64,000 bases of DNA, from the NCBI RefSeq assembly GCF_000384075.1, contig NZ_KB913025.1, positions 4,151,901-4,215,900 on the forward strand, read 5' to 3'. Both the position numbers and the translations under genes were made by a program. The DNA is from Methylovulum miyakonense HT12. GTDB lineage: Bacteria; Pseudomonadota; Gammaproteobacteria; Methylococcales; Methylomonadaceae. The stretch's first letter is position 1. Every line of letters starts with the position of its first letter. Below the pieces are notes generated by a model. That model was not told the DNA's origin, did not search any database, and was given only the letters and a program-made list of their open reading frames with translations. Below, piece by piece: positions 52,489 through 61,493 of this stretch.

Positions 52489-52932
52489 ATGAAATATATA
52501 ATTTCTGCGCTCACTATTACAGTTCTTAGTGGCTGTGCTAGTGTTGCTGGCAACTTATCTTCCCCAGTCATTTTAAGCAGTTCGCCAAGTGAGGAAAAAT
52601 TAATTGCAACTCAGGTATCCCGAAAAGTTATTGAAAGGGCCAGTATTGCGGGTAGTGATGAAGAACTCAGGTTAATGTTGGTCGAGTTTCCCCCTAAATT
52701 TGCCAGCGTAGCACACACCCATCCTGTGATTGGCTTGTGCTATGTTATTAAGGGGGTTGCGGAATCGCAATATGAAGGTGAGAAGTTAAAAACGCTACAT
52801 GCAGGAGATTCCTATCAAGACTCAGCAACAAAAAAACATTTGTTGTTTAGAAATGCCAGCGAAACTGACACGCTTAAATTCACCTGCGCTGCTAAAATTA
52901 AAATAAATCAGGCGTTTATGTTGCCACTGTAG
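52489..52932 (+). CDS. Cupin-domain lipoprotein
   Basis: A 147-residue predicted lipoprotein: signal peptide KYIISALTITVLSGCASVAG with the lipobox LSGC, then a small cupin domain with VAHTHPVIGLCYVIKGVAESQYEGEK (metal-binding His motif, about 80-105) and LHAGDSYQDSATKKHLLFRN (second motif). Cupins of this size often bind metals or small ligands. I chose ATG at 52489; longer in-frame starts lack a signal peptide. It follows the tautomerase gene by 156 bp. Confidence 0.8.
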   Translation: MKYIISALTITVLSGCASVAGNLSSPVILSSSPSEEKLIATQVSRKVIERASIAGSDEELRLMLVEFPPKFASVAHTHPVIGLCYVIKGVAESQYEGEKLKTLHAGDSYQDSATKKHLLFRNASETDTLKFTCAAKIKINQAFMLPL

Positions 52933-53224
52933 TGGCGTAACAAGCTCAATATTGGGCTTTAATACAAGTTTGGCCCTGGTTTTCTTTTATGACCAACAAG
53001 TCGGTCAAAGGGACGCGCCTTCCGTTGGCGGTTTTGAAGTTTAGTTTTTTATCAAGGCCTGGCGGTTTCGCTCAAGCTTACAGAGCGGGTTTCCTTCGTA
53101 AATGACTCAAGTTAACTTGTAACCTTTTTGATAGCAACACAGCCAAATTTGAAAGCAAGACCCAGAGTGGTTTATGCCTCAAATTAGCGTAAATTGCTGG
53201 CATTCATGATTGCTAGGATCGAAC

Positions 53225-54298
53225 ATGCCAAACTCTGCCAACACCATCATCTTGCCGACTAAAGACGATCCCCGTTGGCAAGCCGTACTGGCCCGCGATA
53301 TAAACGCCGATGGCAAGTTTTACTATTCGGTCAAAACCACAGGTGTTTATTGCCGCCCTTCTTGCCCTTCACGCACCGCCAAACCGGAAAATGTGCTTTT
53401 TCATACTAGCCGGGAAGAAGCCGAAACCGCTGGTTTTCGTCCTTGCCGACGTTGCAAACCGGATCAGCCTTCCTTGCGCGAACAACATGCCGACAAAGTC
53501 AGCGACATTTGCCGTTTGTTGGAAACAGCGGAAACAGAATCTAGCCTCGCCGAGTTGGCGGCAATTGCTGGACTTAGCACTTTCCACTTCCACCGAGTTT
53601 TTAAGGCAATCACGGGTTTGACACCAAAAGCCTATGCGACAGCCCAGCGCAGCCATCGGGTACGGATACAATTGGTGACCAGCCAGTCGGTCACTTCTGC
53701 CATCTATAATGCAGGCTATAACGCCAACAGCCGTTTTTATGAACAAGCACCGCAATTGCTAGGTATGACGCCCTCCGATTATCGTAAGGGCGGCACCAAT
53801 AGCCGGATTCGTTTTGCCTTGGGTGAATGCGCGTTGGGCGCGATTCTGGTCGCTGCTAGCGACATCGGGCTGTGTGCAATTGCCTTGGGCGATGACCCCA
53901 ACCGCTTGGCGGAGGAATTACAAGACCGTTTCCCTCAAGCAGAACTCATCGGTGGCGATAGCGAATTCGAACAATGGGTTGCCCAAGTGGTGAGCTTTGT
54001 CGAAGCGCCCGCCATTGGCTTGGATTTGCCACTAGACTTGCGCGGAACAGCCTTTCAGCAGCGGGTTTGGCAAGCCTTGCGGCAAATTCCGGTAGGCGCA
54101 AAAGTCAGTTACACCGATATTGCTCAGCGCATCGGTTCACCAAAATCAGTTCGCGCGGTGGCAGGCGCGTGCGCTGCCAATACCCTGGCGGTAGCGATTC
54201 CCTGCCATCGGGTCGTGCGCTCAGATGGCAGTTTATCGGGTTACCGCTGGGGTGTGGAACGTAAAGCCGCGTTGTTACGGCGGGAGAGTGAAGAATGA
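53225..54298 (+). CDS. ada: Ada-type alkylation-repair methyltransferase and regulator
   Basis: A 357-residue Ada. The N-terminal metal-binding domain has GVYCRPSCPSR and FRPCRRCKPD with four Cys (methyl acceptor is the first Cys, about residue 40). The AraC-type helix-turn-helix region (about 95-170) contains LSTFHFHRVFKAITGLTPKAY. The C-terminal methyltransferase has GTAFQQRVWQALRQIPVG and AVAIPCHRVVRSDG with the active-site Cys (about 316). Methylation of the N-terminal Cys activates transcription of repair genes. ATG at 53225 follows AGGA. Confidence 0.93.
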   Translation: MPNSANTIILPTKDDPRWQAVLARDINADGKFYYSVKTTGVYCRPSCPSRTAKPENVLFHTSREEAETAGFRPCRRCKPDQPSLREQHADKVSDICRLLETAETESSLAELAAIAGLSTFHFHRVFKAITGLTPKAYATAQRSHRVRIQLVTSQSVTSAIYNAGYNANSRFYEQAPQLLGMTPSDYRKGGTNSRIRFALGECALGAILVAASDIGLCAIALGDDPNRLAEELQDRFPQAELIGGDSEFEQWVAQVVSFVEAPAIGLDLPLDLRGTAFQQRVWQALRQIPVGAKVSYTDIAQRIGSPKSVRAVAGACAANTLAVAIPCHRVVRSDGSLSGYRWGVERKAALLRRESEE

Positions 54299-55200
54299 AT
54301 GCCACCGTTGTGTCATGCACGACGCTACCCTTGCCAACAAATTATCGAATGATGGACATTCTGACTTTCCATAACCGCGATGCGTTGGCGATTGCTGAAA
54401 CAGTCGAGGGCAATTGTTTGGGTAAAGGGATTATCTGGCAGGGCGCCCCCGCTTGTTTGACAGTCCGCTTCTTGCCCTTGTGCGCTGAAATAGAACTCAG
54501 CATCGATCATCCGCTTGCTTCAGCTAAAGTTGACGAATTGACCGCATTGGCAACCCGAATGCTGGGATTGGATCAAGCCGTTGAAATTTTTGAGGAAGGC
54601 GTTGCCCGACATCCGCAGCTTGGCAAGTTGATCCAGAAACAATCCGGATTGCGGGTGCCAGTTGCACCGTCGGTATTTGAAGCCTTAACTTGGGCGATTA
54701 CCGGACAGCAAATCAGCGTTGCCGCCGCTGTTTCAATACGCCGTAAATTAATCCAGTTGGTCGGCTTACAGCATTCTAGCGGCTTATATTGCTACCCGGA
54801 TGCACAACTTGTTAAGGATTTAAGCATAAACGAGTTACGCCAGACGGGATTTTCGCAAAGCAAAGCGCAAACTTTGCTGACGGTGAGCCAAATGGTGGCA
54901 TCTGGTGAACTGGTATTGAATATCTCGAAAGAAGAGCCGTCGATAGCACAAATCCGGCAACAATTATTGGCGGTCCGCGGCATAGGACCTTGGACGGTCA
55001 ATTACGCGCTATTACGTGGCTATGGTTGGTTGGACGGATCACTGCACGGCGATGCCGCTGTCCGGCGTGGCTTGCAAATGCTATTGGATCACGATGGGGT
55101 CATGGATGAAAACCAGACCCAGAAATGGCTTGAGGGCTTTGCGCCGTGGCGGGCATTGGTCGCCGCGCATTTATGGGAGCTGGTCGCTAACGGCGGGTAA
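54295..55200 (+). CDS. alkA: DNA-3-methyladenine glycosylase II (AlkA family)
   Basis: A 301-residue HhH-GPD glycosylase of the AlkA family. The helix-hairpin-helix and catalytic region is LLAVRGIGPWTVNYALLRGYG followed by DGSLHGDAAVRRGL with the catalytic Asp (about 228-262). The N-terminal AlkA-like beta domain and VFEALTWAITGQQISVAAA (about 123-141) complete the fold. The start overlaps the ada stop (ATGA), so ada and alkA form an adaptive-response operon. Confidence 0.92.
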   Translation: MNATVVSCTTLPLPTNYRMMDILTFHNRDALAIAETVEGNCLGKGIIWQGAPACLTVRFLPLCAEIELSIDHPLASAKVDELTALATRMLGLDQAVEIFEEGVARHPQLGKLIQKQSGLRVPVAPSVFEALTWAITGQQISVAAAVSIRRKLIQLVGLQHSSGLYCYPDAQLVKDLSINELRQTGFSQSKAQTLLTVSQMVASGELVLNISKEEPSIAQIRQQLLAVRGIGPWTVNYALLRGYGWLDGSLHGDAAVRRGLQMLLDHDGVMDENQTQKWLEGFAPWRALVAAHLWELVANGG

Positions 55201-55254
55201 AGATATTGTTACTGTCCTAACAGTAAAAGGACTAATCCATACATCAAAAAATAT

Positions 55255-55378
55255 GGCTATGTCACCGTTAATTATGGAAGCCTTAAACGACGCGGCTTTA
55301 AGCAAAAACTACAATCCGCATGAAATAAGGCTTTTCACAGAAAATAAAATTTCTTCAACAATTAACGGTGACATAGCC
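55255..55378. mobile_element. IS1595-derived MITE, copy B
   Basis: A 124 bp element with ends GGCTATGTCACCGTTAATTA and its near-inverse, flanked by the 8 bp duplication AAAAATAT on both sides. Length and ends equal those of the copy at 36839-36962, though the centres differ. It lies just after alkA, and an open frame reads across it by chance. Confidence 0.88.
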
Positions 55379-55516
55379 AAAAATATCGATAGCGAAGAAC
55401 TCCAACCAAGCATCCGACCAATTAATTTAAGCGCAATTATCGGAGTGTTGCCGCCAAACAAACGCGATAACCTGTGGCTGTTTTCAACCACAACCACATC
55501 TGCTTTGGAGTCAAAC

Positions 55517-56171
55517 ATGCAACACGCCCATATTCTCGGCAAACCCCCGATCCTTTATTTTGGCACTCCAGTCATTTTAGTCAGCACCATCAATGAAGAT
55601 GGTACTGCGAACCTTGCGCCAATGTCTTCGGCGTGGTGGCTCGGCTGACGGTGTATGTTGGGCTTTGCCAATTCCTCCCAAACCCCGCAAAATTTGCTCA
55701 GGACAGGCGAATGTACACTCAATTTGGCCTCCGTAAAGGAAGTCGACGCCGTGGATAGGTTGGCCCGGTTGACGGGTACTGAAAATATCCCAGCCATGAA
55801 GCATGGCGATGGGTTACCGCTATGAACCCCGCAAATTCGAGACAGCAGGGCTGACGCCCGTGCCGTCGCTGACCGTTGCGCCGCCACTTGTATTGGAATG
55901 CCCAGTTCAACTGGAAGCCGTCGTTGCTGGGCAATCTGCCATGATGCAAGATGATCCACGGGTTGCTGGCCTTTTCGTCGCCATTGAAATGCGTATTACC
56001 CGCGTTCACCTGCATCCCGACATCTTGCTGGATGGCAATCCCGACCGCATAGACCCGAACCGATGGCGGCCTTTGCTGATGAGTTTCCAACACTTTTACG
56101 GCTTGGGTGAACGGGTCCATGAGTCGCGATTAGCAGAAATTCCCGAAGCAATGTATCGGATGCCGGATTAG
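55517..56171 (+). pseudogene. Flavin reductase-like gene, broken
   Basis: The start, MQHAHILGKPPILYFGTPVILVSTINEDGTANLAPMSSAWWLG, is the N-terminus of a flavin-reductase-like split-barrel protein. An in-frame TGA (55646) stands where a Trp codon is expected, followed by CMLGFANSSQTPQNLLRTGECTLNLAS. A frame change at about 55800 leads to MGYRYEPRKFETAGLTPV...ECPVQLEAVV and the C-terminus at 56171. Both lesions make a functional product unlikely. Confidence 0.8.
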
Positions 56172-56188
56172 AATCGGCTAAGATGCTT

Positions 56189-56950
56189 TCAATGCCGCCC
56201 GGCAGTAACGCCGCCATCTAAAGGCAATACCGCGCCTGTTATCCATCCTGACTTGTCGTTATCAGCCAAAAACAAAAAAGCGGCAGTGGTGTCATGTACT
56301 TGACCGTTACGCCCTAAAGGATGGAAGCTGTTAAACCCTGCTAATTGTTCCGGGGTCAGTAAGGGATCAAACAACGGTGTTTCAACCACAGCGGGGGCTA
56401 TGGCATTGACGCGGATGCTATCGGAGGCAAATTCAATCGCCAAGCTGCGGGTTAGGGCATGCACCCCACCTTTGGCGGTGGCGGCGGCACTGCACGGTGT
56501 CGCGGCAATGGCATGTTCTGACCACATAGAACCGACATTAATAATAGCACCGCCGCGCCCACCTTGACGCATCGCCTGAACCGCTGCTTGGGAGGTAAAA
56601 AAATAGCCCTTGAGGACATGGAAATAGGCATCAAAGTCAGCTTCGGTGTGTTCTAAAAAAGGCAAGGTGCGGAAAATACCGGCGTTGTTAACCAGCACAT
56701 CAACCTGCCCAAACCGTTGCATGGCTAGGGCGATGACTTGTTGGCTTATCGCCATTTGACCTATGTCGCCAGCCAGCCAAGCTACCCGTTCTCCGCTGGG
56801 GTCTAGCTTTTCCGCCAGTTCGGCCAAGGGCTGTTCGCGTCTGCCATTAAGCACCACTATTGCGCCAGCCGCAAAAAAACCGATTGCCGCATCTTGGCCC
56901 ATGCCACTGCCAGCTCCGGTAATCACTACCACTTTGTTTTGCAAACTCAT
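56189..56950 (-). CDS. Short-chain dehydrogenase lacking the catalytic tyrosine
   Basis: A 253-residue SDR: TGAGSGMGQDAAIGF for the cofactor, LVNNAGIFRT (NNAG motif), and the C-terminal GWITGAVLPLDGG. In the active-site helix the sequence is CSAAATAKGGVHALTRSLAIE; homologues have YSMAK-like residues, so Tyr appears replaced by Ala while Lys is kept. I chose ATG at 56950 because GGAGAAAACA precedes it. It is divergent from an HxlR regulator gene, a common regulator-target pair. Confidence 0.85.
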   Translation of the reverse strand: MSLQNKVVVITGAGSGMGQDAAIGFFAAGAIVVLNGRREQPLAELAEKLDPSGERVAWLAGDIGQMAISQQVIALAMQRFGQVDVLVNNAGIFRTLPFLEHTEADFDAYFHVLKGYFFTSQAAVQAMRQGGRGGAIINVGSMWSEHAIAATPCSAAATAKGGVHALTRSLAIEFASDSIRVNAIAPAVVETPLFDPLLTPEQLAGFNSFHPLGRNGQVHDTTAAFLFLADNDKSGWITGAVLPLDGGVTAGRH

Positions 56951-57087
56951 TGTTTTCTCCCGTAAAGTAAATATAAAGCCAATGAAGGCATACGCGGCAT
57001 CTTGGGTTAAGCTACCGTTGGTAAGCACTTTACGGGTTATTTAACCAATTGAAAATAATGTACAAATTTGAAAGGTGACTATCTTTT

Positions 57088-57465
57088 ATGAAAGAAACGG
57101 CAAAATTTGCGGCATCCAAGGCAGGAACAAATGTCGAATTCAAAACAAAGACGGCACTCAATGTCGCCGAAACCATAGAAGCCATCTTCGGCTGTAAATG
57201 GTCGCTACGTATTCTTGCACTTATCCGTGAAGGTATTAACCGACCAACCGCAATCGAACGTGCACTGGAAGGCTTAACCCCGAAAGTGCAAAATTATTAT
57301 TTCCGCCGCATGATGGTTTTAGGGATTTTGGAGCGGGTAGTGTTTGCCGAAGTGCCGCCTAGGGTGGAATATCATCTGACAAGCTTTGGCGAACGCTTGC
57401 TACCACTGCTGGATGCCATTCTTGCTTTGCAGCGGGAATTGGAAGCGGAGGTGGACGGCGACTAG
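57088..57465 (+). CDS. HxlR-family regulator
   Basis: A 125-residue winged-helix protein: IEAIFGCKWSLRILALIREGINRPTAIERALEGLTPKVQNYYFRRMMVLGILERVVFAEVPPRVEYHLTSFGERL matches the HxlR DNA-binding domain (about 30-105). The usual CPV Cys near the start is replaced by FGCKW. It is divergent from an SDR gene and likely controls it in response to redox or electrophile stress. Confidence 0.85.
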   Translation: MKETAKFAASKAGTNVEFKTKTALNVAETIEAIFGCKWSLRILALIREGINRPTAIERALEGLTPKVQNYYFRRMMVLGILERVVFAEVPPRVEYHLTSFGERLLPLLDAILALQRELEAEVDGD

Positions 57466-57648
57466 CTGCGTCCTGTTGCCGAGGTCAAGCCATGCCAATT
57501 TAAAGGCAATGTTGGACAGGAAACTTTAATTTATAATCCGCCCAACACGTTTGCAGACATCGCTTTCAGTGGCGAATGTTGGTTAAAGAGCGATAATCAG
57601 CGTGTTATACTCTTGTAAATCAATTACATATCAAATGGATATTTTCCT

Positions 57649-58254
57649 ATGCATATCGCCATCCTGACCTTCCAAGGCTTTAATGAACTCGATTCGCTCA
57701 TTGCCCTCGGTTTGCTTAATCGGATTAAAAAAACCTCTTGGCGAGTAACGCTTTGCTGCCCGGAACCGACTGTCACATCAATGAACGGTGTTGTCATTCA
57801 TGCCCAATCGACCTTGGTGGAGGCGGCTTCAGCGGATGCGGTGATTATCGGCAGCGGCATCAAAACACGGGAAATTGTGAATGATCCGCTTTTAATGTCG
57901 GCATTGCGTTTGGATCCTCAGCGTCAGCTTATAGGCGCACAATGTTCAGGGACACTGGTTCTTGCCAAGCTTGGGATATTAGGCAATGTACCGGCTTGCA
58001 CTGACCTTACAACCAAGCCGTGGGTTCAAGAAGCCGGCGTCGAGGTTTTGAACCAAGCGTTCTACGCATCGGGCAATGTTGCCACAGCTGGAGGATGTTT
58101 TGCTTCGCCGTACCTTGCGGCTTGGATGATTGCCCGCACTGAAGGCGAAGAGGCCGCCCGTTCGGCGCTGCACTATGTAGCGCCAGTAGGTGAGAAAGAT
58201 GAGTATGTCGAGCGTGCAATGGCAAACATTACTCCGTATTTGACACGGCAATAA
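57649..58254 (+). CDS. DJ-1/PfpI-family protein
   Basis: A 201-residue glutamine-amidotransferase-like protein: IAILTFQGFNELDSLIALGLL at the N-terminus and the nucleophile-elbow QLIGAQCSGTLVLAKLG (Cys about 104) in the middle. A His (TEGEEAARSALHYVAP) lies near the C-terminus. Members act on aldehydes, glyoxal or as regulators; the class here is uncertain. It stands alone after the HxlR gene. Confidence 0.82.
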   Translation: MHIAILTFQGFNELDSLIALGLLNRIKKTSWRVTLCCPEPTVTSMNGVVIHAQSTLVEAASADAVIIGSGIKTREIVNDPLLMSALRLDPQRQLIGAQCSGTLVLAKLGILGNVPACTDLTTKPWVQEAGVEVLNQAFYASGNVATAGGCFASPYLAAWMIARTEGEEAARSALHYVAPVGEKDEYVERAMANITPYLTRQ

Positions 58255-58429
58255 TGCTTAACCTTAGCCAACCGTTAATCCACTTTTGCGGCGGTTCGCA
58301 ACAAAACCAAAACAACTAATAATCCACCAGACAAATGGCTTAAGTCGGCAGAGCTATAAACGTTCAAGGAATTGACCGCTACAAAGTTGGCTACAATGAC
58401 CTGTTTAAGACGGGTATCCTATCCCGTTT

Positions 58430-58849
58430 TCAATTACCGCCCTCCGTATCATCAGCATCAGCATCATCGTTACATACCAACGGGTTATCGGGGTCGCTCA
58501 GACTCCACCTTAAGGCCAACGCATTGATTTCATCCAATAAAGCAACCAGATCATGCCCGCGTTGCGTAAAGCTATACGACACTTTCGGAGGGATGGTCGC
58601 TTCTTGTTCGCGCAGCAAAATACCCGCGCTTTCCAGCATCCGCAGCCGTTCGGTCAACACTTTGGCGGAAATGGCGGGCATCTGCTTTTTTAGCTGCCCA
58701 AAACGAAGTGTGCTGTGGGTGCGGATTAGCCACAAGATATAAGTTGTCCACGGGCCAGTGAGCAGGCTGACCAAGCCGTGCATCGGGCAGCGCATGGCAC
58801 TGTATTCGCGGATGTCAAACCCACCCATCAATTGCATTTCTTTTCCCAA
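58430..58849 (-). CDS. HxlR-family regulator, redox-sensor type
   Basis: A 139-residue HxlR protein with MRCPMHGLVSLLTGPWTTYILWLIRTHSTLRFGQLKKQMPAISAKVLTERLRMLESAGIL. The N-terminal Cys of RCP is conserved in the electrophile- or disulfide-sensing subgroup (HypR/YodB-like). An Asp-rich tail follows. It is divergent from a GST gene (start 58964) and probably represses it. Confidence 0.9.
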   Translation of the reverse strand: MGKEMQLMGGFDIREYSAMRCPMHGLVSLLTGPWTTYILWLIRTHSTLRFGQLKKQMPAISAKVLTERLRMLESAGILLREQEATIPPKVSYSFTQRGHDLVALLDEINALALRWSLSDPDNPLVCNDDADADDTEGGN

Positions 58850-58963
58850 TGGTTACTCCAGGGTGATTAGTTACTTTTAAGTACCTAGTTGCTAATAAAA
58901 ACCTTGTCACTAAAATAGCACCCGTCGGGCCTGACAACCAACACTTTTTTAGGAGACTTTATT

Positions 58964-59569
58964 ATGAAACTTTACTTTACCCCTGGCGCTTGTTCGTTGT
59001 CCCCGCATATCGTCTTGAGCGAATTAGGCTTACCCTATACCTTGGAACAGGTTGATTTAAAAACCAAACTAACCGCAAGCGGCGAAGATTTCAACGCCAT
59101 CAATGCCAAATCTTCAGTTCCCGTGCTGGAGTTGGACAACTGCGAACGCTTAACCGAAAGTTCGGCGATTATCCAATATTTGGCAGACCAAAAGCCGGAA
59201 ACTGGTTTGGCTCCTGCCAACGGCACTTGGGAACGTGTCCGCTTGCAGGAATGGCTGAACTTCATTTCTACCGAATTGCATAAAACCTTTGGACCGATTT
59301 TGATGCCAGATGCTGGCGAACAAGCTAGTGAGTTCTATCTGAAAAAACTGAAAGACAAGCTCGGTTTTGTTGCTGACCAACTGGTAGGCAAAGCGTACTT
59401 GATGGGCGATCAATTCTCGATTGCCGATGCCTATTTGTTTACCGTATTGAATTGGCATAAATGGATTAATCTGGACTTGTCCGCGTGGCCGACGCTGGCT
59501 GATTACCAACAGCGCGTTGCCGCTCGCCCGAGAGTGCAGGCGGCCTTGCAGGCCGAAGGTTTATTGTAA
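58964..59569 (+). CDS. Glutathione S-transferase (GstA-like)
   Basis: A 201-residue GST: KLYFTPGACSLSPHIVLSELGLPYTLEQVDLKTK (about 2-35) contains the beta-class Cys (GACSLSPH), followed by SSVPVLELDNCERLTESSAIIQYLAD with the cis-Pro and ES motifs. The C-terminal half is helical with FSIADAYLFTVLNWHKW. AGGAGA lies 8 bases upstream. Likely detoxifies electrophiles. Confidence 0.92.
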   Translation: MKLYFTPGACSLSPHIVLSELGLPYTLEQVDLKTKLTASGEDFNAINAKSSVPVLELDNCERLTESSAIIQYLADQKPETGLAPANGTWERVRLQEWLNFISTELHKTFGPILMPDAGEQASEFYLKKLKDKLGFVADQLVGKAYLMGDQFSIADAYLFTVLNWHKWINLDLSAWPTLADYQQRVAARPRVQAALQAEGLL

Positions 59570-59588
59570 TAGGGGATATATCAGTCTT

Positions 59589-59620
59589 CCGGCAAGCTTT
59601 GTCACCACTTAGCTTGCTGG
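59589..59620. terminator. Hairpin between GST and GNAT genes
   Basis: CCGGCAAGCT (59589-59598) and AGCTTGCTGG (59611-59620) form a 10 bp stem with one mismatch. There is no clear T-run afterwards, so it may slow or stabilise transcripts rather than terminate them. Confidence 0.4.
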
Positions 59621-59655
59621 ATTTCCGCCCAAACCAAAATTCAAGGGATCCATTT

Positions 59656-60117
59656 ATGTGGCGTATCGCCCAACAGGAAGATAGTGCGGCTATCATGGCC
59701 TTATGTGCAAATTTATACGACGAAGACCCTAGCCAAGACCCGCATAGCCATCAACCCATCATCGAAAAAACCTTGGCGGAACTGTTTGCCAGGCCGCTAC
59801 GCGGTAAAGCGGTGGTGTTGGAACAAAACGGCGAAATTTGCGGCTACGCACTGTTGATGGCGTTTTGGTCGAATGAGTTCGGTGGCGAAATCATCATTGT
59901 CGATGAACTGTATGTCATGCCTACCTTCCGGCAACAAGGCCATGCCACGCAGTTGTTCACCACGCTACAAACGCCGGACAATCCACTACGGTCTAATAAC
60001 CTTGGGGCAATTTTCCTCGAAGTACGTCCGACCAATCACCGGGCGATGGCGTTTTACCAACGGCTGGGGTTTAAATTGCACCCGAACAAGCACTTGGTGC
60101 TTTGTCCTGAGCTTTGA
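59656..60117 (+). CDS. GNAT-family acetyltransferase
   Basis: A 153-residue GNAT: WRIAQQEDSAAIMALCANLY at the N-terminus, IIIVDELYVMPTFRQQGHATQLF with the acetyl-CoA-binding pattern (about 79-102), and LEVRPTNHRAMAFYQRLGFKLHPNKHLVL at the end. ATG at 59656 follows AAGGGA. The substrate is unknown. A degenerate copy of its 3-prime end is found at 61364-61455. Confidence 0.88.
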   Translation: MWRIAQQEDSAAIMALCANLYDEDPSQDPHSHQPIIEKTLAELFARPLRGKAVVLEQNGEICGYALLMAFWSNEFGGEIIIVDELYVMPTFRQQGHATQLFTTLQTPDNPLRSNNLGAIFLEVRPTNHRAMAFYQRLGFKLHPNKHLVLCPEL

Positions 60118-60274
60118 TTAATTTGCTGGATATATCATGTTAAAAAACTCTCGATATTGGGCTTCAAAAATTTTTAAAAAAATTGGTAAGGTTTTGTAGG
60201 TGATTGCGACTAACGATTAGGATGGCAATGATTACTTATTAACCTTTTATTAAACTGATAGACAGGAATTGATT

Positions 60275-60430
60275 ATGACCCAAAAAACTAGGCTGGCTTC
60301 TACCTTTGCGAATACGCCCACCCCTTACTATGCGGCAATTTTTTCCAATTAGAACACGGTTAACATGTCTGGTTATGCGGCGATGGGGATAAAATATTGC
60401 AATTGGCATCCTAACAACCTAGGTAATTAA
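60275..60430 (+). pseudogene. Remnant of an antibiotic-biosynthesis-monooxygenase-like gene
   Basis: The frame starts MTQKTRLASTFANTPTPYYAAIFSN, then has an in-frame TAG, then NTVNMSGYAAMG. This resembles the N-terminus of small dimeric ABM-type monooxygenases (YYAVIFxS...GYxxMxxKM). After that no similarity is visible. The remaining 60431-60576 holds no gene. Confidence 0.45.
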
Positions 60431-60576
60431 GTTTCGAAAGCGTAGGCACCACAATCAGTGCATATATAGCAAAACTTGAGGAGATTCAATCCATATTTAG
60501 TAACAACTCAATGAATCCGTATTTAAGAGATTAACCAAGTCATTGTCATCCTTATTTATAATTGGAAATATTAGCC

Positions 60577-61275
60577 ATGCAAGTCTTGATTGTACACGCA
60601 CACCCAGAACCTAATAGCTTCAACGGCGCTTTAACAAGATGTGCGGTTGAAACATTAGCTAGCATAGGTCATCAAGTCGTCGTATCCGACCTTTATGCCA
60701 TGGGTTTTGACCCTGTTTCTGGACGACAGAATTTCACTCATATGGCCGATCCAAACTATTTTCGTTTGCAAACCGAAGAAAAATACGCCAGCGCAACGAA
60801 TGGTTATCACTCGGAACTGCAAGCAGAAATGGACAAACTCGTTGCTTGTGATCTGCTGATTTTTCAATTCCCTATGTGGTGGTTGGGTTTACCTGCCATT
60901 CTTAAAGGATGGGTTGATCGCGTATTTGCAGTCGGACGGGTTTACGGTGGCGGACGATATTTTAATCAGGGAATGATGCATGGCAAGCGCGCTATGTGCT
61001 CAATCACCATCGGGGGGGCGTATGAAGTGTATTCCAGTCGCGGTGTCTATGCAGATATAGCGGAAATCCTTTTTCCTCTGCATCGGGGCATTTTCGGCTT
61101 CACTGGTTTTGAAGTATTAGAATCTTTTGTAGTGTACGGGCTTAATGGTTTGGGAAACGATGAACGCATCCAATACTTGGAAAATTATCGGCTACGCCTG
61201 CTGAATCTCGATCAAACTAACACGATACCCATGCCGAATATGGATAACTACGAGAAAGGTATTTTTAAACAATAA
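60577..61275 (+). CDS. Flavodoxin-like NAD(P)H quinone reductase
   Basis: A 232-residue protein of the MdaB/YwrO/NQO1-like group: MQVLIVHAHPEPNSFNGALTRC, LVVSDLYAMGFDPV-like residues, and the conserved FPMWWLGLPAILKGWVDRVFAVGRVYGGGRYFNQGMMHGKRAM (about 96-138) that binds FAD or FMN and substrate. It reduces quinones by two electrons and protects from oxidative stress. I chose ATG at 60577; the upstream in-frame ATG at 60562 has no better site. Confidence 0.9.
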   Translation: MQVLIVHAHPEPNSFNGALTRCAVETLASIGHQVVVSDLYAMGFDPVSGRQNFTHMADPNYFRLQTEEKYASATNGYHSELQAEMDKLVACDLLIFQFPMWWLGLPAILKGWVDRVFAVGRVYGGGRYFNQGMMHGKRAMCSITIGGAYEVYSSRGVYADIAEILFPLHRGIFGFTGFEVLESFVVYGLNGLGNDERIQYLENYRLRLLNLDQTNTIPMPNMDNYEKGIFKQ

Positions 61276-61363
61276 CTTAATTTAATGACAAGATGATTCA
61301 TGGCAGGAGACAATAGAGTTACCTGTTGCGCTTGTTTTTGACAGTGTTTTCGCTTTTCTAAAT

Positions 61364-61455
61364 GAAGTACGCAGACCAATCACCGGGCGATGGCGTTTTA
61401 CTAACGGCAGGGGTTTCAGTTACACCCGAACCAGCGCTTGCTAATTTGTCCTAAA
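61364..61455 (+). repeat. Degenerate duplicate of the GNAT 3-prime end
   Basis: GAAGTACGCAGACCAATCAC and following (61364-61455) repeat the end of the GNAT gene at about 60019-60112 with many small changes and an altered frame. It is noncoding now and marks a past duplication of at least 90 bp in this region. Confidence 0.75.
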
Positions 61456-61493
61456 GAACGGTGTAACTCTTGTTGGGTATCAAAAGAAACATT

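Noticed and set aside
55016-55648. A 210-residue frame running from alkA through the MITE into the flavin reductase remnant
   Set aside because: It is a chance open frame across three unrelated sequences; the MITE and pseudogene explain it better.
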